64,000 nt of DNA, taken from contig JAUICJ010000008.1 in assembly GCA_030427925.1 (NCBI GenBank), positions 1 through 64,000 on the forward strand, given 5' to 3'. The notes below the pieces were generated by a model. That model was given only the letters and a program-made list of their open reading frames with translations. It was not told the DNA's origin and did not search any database. This stretch comes from Bacteroidia bacterium (GTDB lineage: Bacteria > Bacteroidota > Bacteroidia > Flavobacteriales_D > Sanyastnellaceae). The translations under genes were made by a program, and so were the position numbers. The number at the start of each line of letters is the position of its first letter. Within the stretch, counting starts at the first letter, position 1. Shown piece after piece: positions 59,317-64,000 of the stretch.

Positions 59317-60588
59317 ATGGAAGCAAACAGGCACTTCGATTTGGTGGTAGTCGGCGGCGGAATCGTCGGTGCGGCTACGTTTTATCAGCTTCAGCAGCGT
59401 CATCCCAATTTGCGGTTGCTGCTAGTGGAAAAGGAAGCGGCACCTGCGGATCACCAAACCGGGAACAACTCCGGAGTCATCCATTCCGGCCTCTACTACA
59501 AGCCTGGTTCGCTCAAGGCCATCAATTGCGTGAAGGGCCGGCGCGCACTCGTGAAGTTCGCCGAGGAATACAACGTGCCCCACGATGTATGCGGGAAGGT
59601 GGTCGTCGCTGCCGACGAGTCCGAATTGCCGCAGTTGGAGAAAATCCACGGCATCGGGCAGCAGAATGGCATCGAGGGCTTGGAACGCATTTCTGTGGAG
59701 CAATTGAAGGAAATCGAGCCGGAGTGTCGGGGGGTGGGGGCGTTGTTCGTCGGGTGCACCGGCATCATCGATTACCGCGCTGCGACCGAGCGCATGCTCG
59801 AAGTGGCGTTGGCGCTCCAGCCGGCCTCGGAAGTCCACTTGGGCATGGAGGTGCAGGGATTTGAGCGTGAGGGAGGCCAAACCCGCATCAGCGCGCGCCG
59901 CCACACCGCCGCTCGCCATGCCGTCTCCTCCGCGAACGCGCCCGCGGATTCCGCAACATACACCTGCGATCACCTCGTGGTCTGCGGCGGACTCCAGGCA
60001 GATCGGCTGGCGCGAAAGGACGGCGTGAAGCTGAAAGAGCAGGTGGTGGGCTTCCGGGGCGACTACTACGAACTCACGGACCAAGCCAAGCACAAAGTCA
60101 AGCACCTCATCTATCCCGTCCCGAATCCGGACTTCCCGTTCCTGGGCGTTCATTTCACTCGGATGACGAATGGGGAAATCGAGTGCGGCCCCAACGCCGT
60201 GTTCACCTTCAAGCGCGAAGGTTACGGCAAAACCGATTTCGACCTGCGCGACACCTTGGACGCGCTGGGATACGGTGGGACCTGGAAGCTGTTCTTCAAC
60301 AACATGAGTTTTGGCATCAACGAATACCGGCGCGCCTTCTCCAAGCGGTTGTTTTTGAAAACGCTGCAACGGCTGGTCCCCTCCTTGACGATGGATGACC
60401 TCAAGCCCGGCCGCTCAGGTGTGCGCGCGTTGTTGCTTTCAGAGGACGGCGATACCCGCGACGATTTCCGCATCGAATACACGGATCACAGCATCCACGT
60501 GCTCAACGCCCCTTCACCAGCGGCCACTGCCGCGTTGGCGATCGGTGAGCACATCGCGGATTTGGCAGTGGAACGGTTTGCCCTCTGA
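59317..60588 (+). CDS. lhgO: L-2-hydroxyglutarate oxidase
   Basis: A 423-residue FAD-dependent oxidase that converts L-2-hydroxyglutarate to 2-oxoglutarate at the membrane. The FAD fold is VVVGGGIVGAATFYQL; NNSGVIHSGLYYKPGSLKA and VGFRGDYYEL are family landmarks, and KPGRSGVRALLL is near the end. Compared with the usual sequence, residues ~195-218 carry an Ala/Ser/Arg-rich insertion (RRHTAARHAVSSANAPADSA) just before HLVVCGG. ATG 59317 is chosen over TTG 59293 because of the promoter element between them. Confidence 0.9.
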   Translation: MEANRHFDLVVVGGGIVGAATFYQLQQRHPNLRLLLVEKEAAPADHQTGNNSGVIHSGLYYKPGSLKAINCVKGRRALVKFAEEYNVPHDVCGKVVVAADESELPQLEKIHGIGQQNGIEGLERISVEQLKEIEPECRGVGALFVGCTGIIDYRAATERMLEVALALQPASEVHLGMEVQGFEREGGQTRISARRHTAARHAVSSANAPADSATYTCDHLVVCGGLQADRLARKDGVKLKEQVVGFRGDYYELTDQAKHKVKHLIYPVPNPDFPFLGVHFTRMTNGEIECGPNAVFTFKREGYGKTDFDLRDTLDALGYGGTWKLFFNNMSFGINEYRRAFSKRLFLKTLQRLVPSLTMDDLKPGRSGVRALLLSEDGDTRDDFRIEYTDHSIHVLNAPSPAATAALAIGEHIADLAVERFAL

Positions 60589-60598
60589 TCGGAAATAA

Positions 60599-60624
60599 GA
60601 AGGCCTCGGTTTCCCGAGGCCTTC
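60599..60624 (+). terminator. Hairpin after lhgO
   Basis: AAGGCCTCGG, a TTTC loop and CCGAGGCCTT form a perfect stem. The 3' side lacks a T-run, so termination efficiency is uncertain. Confidence 0.6.
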
Positions 60625-60719
60625 CATCAAGTTGGCAAGATTGCGCGCCAAAGCGCGTCTTTTTACTAATGAGGCGAAGCGCACTTCCATGCGCCCGAAC
60701 CGCGGTGTACGGTCCGGTA

Positions 60720-61193
60720 TTATTCTTTGCGATCTCCTTCAGCAGGAGCTTTGCCTGAGCAGCTCGCACCTTCGCTTTTGCCAGCGCAGCACGAACTTAC
60801 CTTGCGGTCGCCTTCTGCAGACGCATGTTCTTTTTCAGAACCTGCGCAGCCGGGCTTTTCTCCGCGCTCTCCTTCAGCAGCTTTCCCTTTGCCAGAGCAG
60901 CATGCTCCACCTTCGGTCTTGCCTTTTTCGGAACAGCAAGCTCCCTTTTCAGATTTGCCTTCGCCTTGGCATGCGGCTTCTTTTTGCTTTCCTTCTTCCG
61001 ACGGTTCAGTCGCGGGGGCCGGTTGCAAGGCGCCCAGTGAGGAGTTTCGGGTGGAAGCAGTCGCCGCTTTTGAGCTCTTGCCGCCGTTGCTTTGCTCCAC
61101 AGTAGCTTGTCCGCCTTTGTCAGCGGTAGTCGATTGCGCGGAAGCAGCAAGGGCGAAGAAGGCGAAAACACTCAGGATCAGAACTTTCTTCAT
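60720..61193 (-). CDS. Small exported protein with Cys-rich repeats
   Basis: A 157-residue protein with a clear signal peptide (MKKVLILSVFAFFALAASAQ). The mature part has no hydrophobic core; it is rich in Lys, Glu, Gly, Ser and Cys. Nine cysteines sit in irregular copies of (G/S)ACCS-EKGK or SCCAGKSEG type, with AEGDRK found twice. The pattern suggests metal binding or disulfide-linked repeats, but no family is recognised. TAAATTTTG near the upstream end (about 61227-61235) resembles a -7 element with one extra T. The lack of low-complexity codon drift suggests a maintained gene. Confidence 0.65.
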   Translation of the reverse strand: MKKVLILSVFAFFALAASAQSTTADKGGQATVEQSNGGKSSKAATASTRNSSLGALQPAPATEPSEEGKQKEAACQGEGKSEKGACCSEKGKTEGGACCSGKGKAAEGERGEKPGCAGSEKEHASAEGDRKVSSCCAGKSEGASCSGKAPAEGDRKE

Positions 61194-61254
61194 GATGGGA
61201 TGGGTTGGTTGATATTCTGAACAAAATTTAGAACCTGTAAGTTACGACTTTTCC

Positions 61255-61286
61255 TTTGTTTAAGCAATGACTTTGCCTAAATTTGC
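61255..61286 (+). promoter_or_regulatory. tRNA-Ser promoter with -33 and -7 elements
   Basis: TTTG at 61255-61258 and TAAATTTGC at 61278-61286 are separated by 19 bases, the textbook Bacteroidota -33/-7 arrangement. Transcription would begin near 61290, leaving a ~24-base leader to the tRNA. Confidence 0.85.
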
Positions 61287-61313
61287 AGCCTCGTCAAACG
61301 CGACGGGCACCTT

Positions 61314-61398
61314 GGAGAGGTGGCAGAGTGGTAATGCAGCAGCCTGCTAAGCTGTGACCGAGTATCTTGGTCCCCGAGTTCGAATCTCGGTCTCTCCG
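61314..61398 (+). tRNA. tRNA-Ser (anticodon GCT)
   Basis: Acceptor GGAGAGG/TCTCTCC, D arm GGCAGAGTGGTAATGC, and anticodon arm GCAGC-CTGCTAA-GCTGT with anticodon GCT. A long class II variable arm (GACCGAGTATCTTGGTC) follows, and the T loop is TTCGAAT. The discriminator is G and CCA is not encoded. A terminator follows at 61443. Confidence 0.96.
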
Positions 61399-61442
61399 CT
61401 TTGGGATGTGCGCTTAAAAACGTACATCGTTGAAAATCATTG

Positions 61443-61470
61443 AACTCGGGAAGCGATTCCCGAGTTTTTT
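61443..61470 (+). terminator. Terminator after tRNA-Ser
   Basis: AACTCGGGAA, tetraloop GCGA, TTCCCGAGTT and further T residues form a perfect ten-base-pair stem with a T-run. Confidence 0.92.
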
Positions 61471-62122
61471 CGTGAAATGGGGTGGGTTTTTGAGGGATAC
61501 AGGGTGTTCCAACGTGTAACCCCTTTGCTGAGGGAGGAGGTGTTCAGGTGAAACCCTGTGCTGGTGGGGTTGATTGAATATGGTGAACCCCCACGGCTCA
61601 TTTGGTTAAAGAGGGGCGTCGTTCCAGAGGTCGTCTCGGTAGTCACGAGGAACCTGTACTTTGTTGTTCGCGGAAGCGCCCTTAAGTCCAGTCGGAATGT
61701 TGGGAGCCCCCTTGGTGCCGCGTGATCAGGGTACACGTCAACGAGGTATTCGCTCGTGCTTTTACAGTGCCCATTGCATCCGTCCATCCCGTGCGGCGGG
61801 GCGGTTTCGATGCACTGAACGCTTGAATCGACCTGAAGGTCAGGGGCAGGGCGATGGGGTGGGGGCTCATGGTAAAATGCTCGTTGCGTTCATGGTGGTT
61901 GATTCGTCGGGCAACTGGTTGCCGATGACCTGTCCAAGAGGTGGGCATTTGGTGAGGAGGCATCATTGCGGACACCGGGGTTGCTCAAGTCCGTTGTTTC
62001 TGCCCTGCTCCCTTCCGATGGCGTTTGGATTCAGTCGATTCAGCCAACGCAAACGCCGAAGGGATTTCTCCGCCCAATTCGCCACCTCTTTAGGACAGCC
62101 AATTGCCCAAAGCAAGGGGGCT
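61471..62122. other. Gene-poor stretch after tRNA-Ser
   Basis: Several open frames of 90-190 codons exist on both strands, but none shows a signal peptide, a domain motif, a normal start context or a -7 element next to its ATG. I see no transposase, integrase or RNA fold I recognise here, and no copy of the tRNA-Ser 3' end. It may be decayed coding sequence. Confidence 0.5.
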
Positions 62123-62665
62123 TCAGTTCCCCACAGCCCGCAGGTCGTCGATGGCGCTGAGGCGGAAAGTCGCCCCGTTCCAAAGGGCTTGGACGTGGAC
62201 GTGGACCCTTTGGCCTTCAGATGAAAATGAAAGCTGTCCATCGAGGCCGAGGACTCCATCCACCTCCTGCAGCTCGAACGTGAAGCGGTCGAACGCCATG
62301 CGCTCCCACCTCACCCCAGCCACCGCCCCCCGTTCAAGGACCGCCGCCCGGTCTTGAATCAGTACGGCCGTCCATTCTTCCACAGTCAGGCGCTTCATCC
62401 GCTCACGGGTCATTCGCTCCTTCACTAGGCTCGTATCGCGCGCGAGCTGATGCACCTCCTCCACCGTGATGAACCTGCTGAAGTAATCGTTCATGGTCCG
62501 CTCGGGTACGGTTTGGAGCAGTTCAAAGGCCAAATCCCCCACCTCCTCTGCCCCCGTTTCCCGCTCCCCCCGACAACCCACCAACACGAAAACGGCCACC
62601 GCGCACCGCACCGCGAAAGCAGAAGCCATCTTATGAAATCTAGAACGATTGGACAAAAACGACAT
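62123..62665 (-). CDS. Predicted lipoprotein of unknown function
   Basis: A 180-residue protein with Arg/Lys at the start, a hydrophobic core (ASAFAVRCAVAVFVLVG) and lipobox VLVGCRG (Cys about residue 31). The mature part is charged; the final region of alternating strands (QGQ/RVHVHVQALWNG) suggests a small beta domain. The ATG at 62665 follows an exact -7 element, TAACTTTG (CAAAGTTA on the plus strand, 62672-62679), by six bases. A shorter start at 62629 is possible. No family is recognised. Confidence 0.68.
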   Translation of the reverse strand: MSFLSNRSRFHKMASAFAVRCAVAVFVLVGCRGERETGAEEVGDLAFELLQTVPERTMNDYFSRFITVEEVHQLARDTSLVKERMTRERMKRLTVEEWTAVLIQDRAAVLERGAVAGVRWERMAFDRFTFELQEVDGVLGLDGQLSFSSEGQRVHVHVQALWNGATFRLSAIDDLRAVGN

Positions 62666-62752
62666 CGCTGGCAAAGTTACGCGGGGAGTTCAACTCCAAT
62701 CTGGCCCAGACCACCCAGCCACCTAGCGCAACAAGAGAGCCGAACAACGTGA

Positions 62753-62989
62753 ATGCATTCCATTCACAATGAAAACAATTACGTGCTCTCATCGCTCGTG
62801 TACTTCCTTTTGATGGCGCTCCATGTTGCCGGATTCTCCAATCCCTTTAAGGATACGGCATGCTTCAATGGCGGGATTTGCGTGGATGGAGTTTGCGTGT
62901 GCCTTCCCGGTTGGATGGGGAAGATTGATCCACGGACTGGGCGCAAGGTGATCCAATTGCGACTCCGCGCTGAGTGCTCAAGCTCTCGT
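62753..62989 (+). pseudogene. Fragment of an exported EGF-module protein
   Basis: The frame from the ATG at 62753 encodes a hydrophobic segment (SSLVYFLLMALHVAGFS) and then CFNGGICVDGVCVCLPGWMG, which has the spacing of an EGF-like module (CxxGGxCxxGxCxCxxGWxG). After ~75 codons the frame runs antisense through the next real gene and loses any protein-like character. I read this as the N-terminal remnant of a lipoprotein or secreted EGF-type protein; a very short functional peptide is the alternative. Confidence 0.5.
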
Positions 62990-63481
62990 TTAAAGCGAGA
63001 GGCCCAGCGACAAGCTCACCGTCTTGGGCCAGCCGATTCCGGCACGAAAGAGGCCTCCTTTGGCAGGCGTTTGGTAGCGATAACCTATGAAGCCTGCTGG
63101 AAACAGTTGCGCATCGTACGTGTAGTACGTGTCCTTCAACAGGGTTGCCCCCACGAACGTTTCGAGGTGGTGGTTTCCGGTGCCTTGAAGGAAGGTGGCT
63201 CCTGCAATGCCGAGAACACCTCCCGCCTCCCAAGCGCCCCAAATTCCACCACCCATCCGGATTGCGCGGTGGGGAAAGAGGGATCTCGGACGAGCGGAGG
63301 GCCACACCGGAATCTCCACGTTCGCTTGGAGCGCAACATACAGCGGGACGTAGTCCGCAGAGACGAACAGGGTTGGCTTTGAAAACCCACGGTGTAGCTC
63401 CGGATTGACTTGAGCTGATGCAGGCAGAGCAATGAGGCAAGTGAACGAGAGGGCGCAGAAAATCGCAAGAAGACGTGGCAT
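62990..63481 (-). CDS. Small exported, outer-membrane-type beta protein
   Basis: A 163-residue protein with signal peptide MPRLLAIFCALSFTCLIALP (cleavage near ASAQ). Its alternating hydrophobic strands and the glycine/aromatic pattern (LFVSADYVPLYVALQANVEIPV, FIGYRYQTPAKGGLFRAGIG) resemble small outer-membrane barrels. The C-terminus (VSLSLGLSL) is strand-like but ends in Leu rather than Phe. ATG 63481 lies five bases downstream of TAACTTCC (GGAAGTTA, 63487-63494 on the plus strand). No specific family is assigned. Confidence 0.65.
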   Translation of the reverse strand: MPRLLAIFCALSFTCLIALPASAQVNPELHRGFSKPTLFVSADYVPLYVALQANVEIPVWPSARPRSLFPHRAIRMGGGIWGAWEAGGVLGIAGATFLQGTGNHHLETFVGATLLKDTYYTYDAQLFPAGFIGYRYQTPAKGGLFRAGIGWPKTVSLSLGLSL

Positions 63482-63494
63482 AGTTAGGAAGTTA

Positions 63495-64000
63495 GGGCCA
63501 ATTCCCCCTCATTCCCAATTCGGGCTCGGCGAAAGGCATGCTCGATGAGCACAGAGAGGGCCAATGAAACGATCGAGCGGTGCGGCAATTTGGACAGATG
63601 GATGCCTTTGCTTGGAATTCGAAACGGCATTCAAAAAGTTGATCATCGAGCGGAATCTTGCTGGGTGAGACACCTTGTAGAGCAAACACCGCAGGTTTCA
63701 GAACAACTTCAGTCCTTGGGCTTAGCGCGCGACCGATGTCGCAATGCTTCATGACGAATTTTCCGCTCCTCGCGGGGGGGGCTTCACCTTGATTCTCGTC
63801 CATGATCGGAATCAACCTGCACGGACGCCAGGCGGCCTTGCGACCTCGGGTAGTCTGGACTAGTCCGCCGGCGACTTCAATCCGATTGCCGGGAAGACGC
63901 CAGCAGCTGCGGCCACGAGCGCACTGCTCGCCGTGAAAGGAGCGGTCGCACGCGGTCTGCGGCTGCGTGGCCTCGCCCGGTGAATGCCCCTCGAACATCG
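63495..64000. other. Right-edge stretch without a recognised gene
   Basis: A minus-strand frame of 168 codons covers most of this stretch but has no domain, signal peptide or start context that I can support. I looked for conserved RNA features and for transposase motifs and found none. The window ends here, so a gene entering from the right cannot be excluded. Confidence 0.4.

Noticed and set aside
61437-61787. A 116-codon minus frame next to the tRNA-Ser terminator
   Set aside because: It would begin in the gene-poor stretch and end inside the terminator hairpin; the composition is not protein-like.
61661-62224. A 187-codon plus frame after tRNA-Ser
   Set aside because: No signal peptide, domain, or promoter element is seen, and its end overlaps the better supported lipoprotein gene on the other strand.
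63492-63998. A 168-codon minus frame at the right edge, considered as transposase or RNase P RNA region
   Set aside because: No catalytic or zinc motif of a known transposase and no conserved RNase P core could be found by eye.
1-64000. CRISPR array or prophage
   Set aside because: No regularly spaced direct repeats, no cas genes, and no phage structural or integrase genes were seen.

Overview
The window is a chromosomal stretch of a GC-rich member of the Bacteroidota. Most likely it is a free-living aquatic Flavobacteriales-type organism; this placement is inferred from gene content, not from a marker phylogeny. Supporting signs are a type IX secretion C-terminal sorting domain at the left edge, bacillithiol synthesis (BshB1), PafA-type alkaline phosphatase, DUF4476, DUF5606 and DUF4159 proteins, a fused SecDF, cysteine-rich calcium-repeat proteins typical of aquatic Bacteroidota, and Bacteroidota promoters (-7 element TAnnTTTG). 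Shine-Dalgarno sequences are almost absent.

Layout. 1-2.4 kb: end of a secreted T9SS protein, cinA, rpmB. 2.4-10.6 kb (minus): an operon-like run from a cell-wall amidase through an MCE protein, a two-gene Fe-S electron-transfer module, fabG, a von Willebrand membrane protein and an SPFH protein. 10.5-18.7 kb: lptD (divergent from the amidase, with interlocked start codons), a 55-residue membrane protein, ridA, a TrpG/PabA amidotransferase, and a four-gene minus operon of DUF4476, CsgG-like and LPP20-like envelope proteins. 18.7-31.5 kb: saccharopine dehydrogenase, ispH, mutL, two rhomboids, an EEP phosphatase, bshB1, a flippase/glycosyltransferase pair, tRNA-His, a CDF transporter. 31.5-45.5 kb: a calcium-repeat secreted protein, trxB, panB-rluA, tatA-Ca/cation antiporter, an M1 peptidase, a TPR/HTH regulator, secDF, a DUF4159 protein. 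45.5-60.6 kb: M61 peptidase, PafA, crcB, PAP2, acyl-CoA synthetase, K+ channel, 3-hydroxyacyl-CoA dehydrogenase, DUF5606, HsdR_N/holA divergent pair, two OmpA-like proteins, an MFS transporter, lhgO. 60.6-64 kb: a loosely packed region with a Cys-rich secreted protein, tRNA-Ser, a gene-poor stretch, a lipoprotein, an EGF-module fragment and a small outer-membrane-type protein.

Two genome-scale signals cut across the genes. First, at about 17 genes the -7 promoter element lies only 3-11 bases before the start codon, so transcripts should begin at or just before the AUG/GUG (leaderless or nearly so). Second, the octamer GGCCAAAT (ATTTGGCC on the other strand), often extended to GGCCAAATCC, occurs roughly 28 times by eye against fewer than 2 expected from base composition. 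It occurs in three reading frames and both orientations, which resembles a DNA uptake or other architectural sequence. The best candidate for an under-described gene system is the LPP20/CsgG-like lipoprotein operon at 14.3-18.6 kb.
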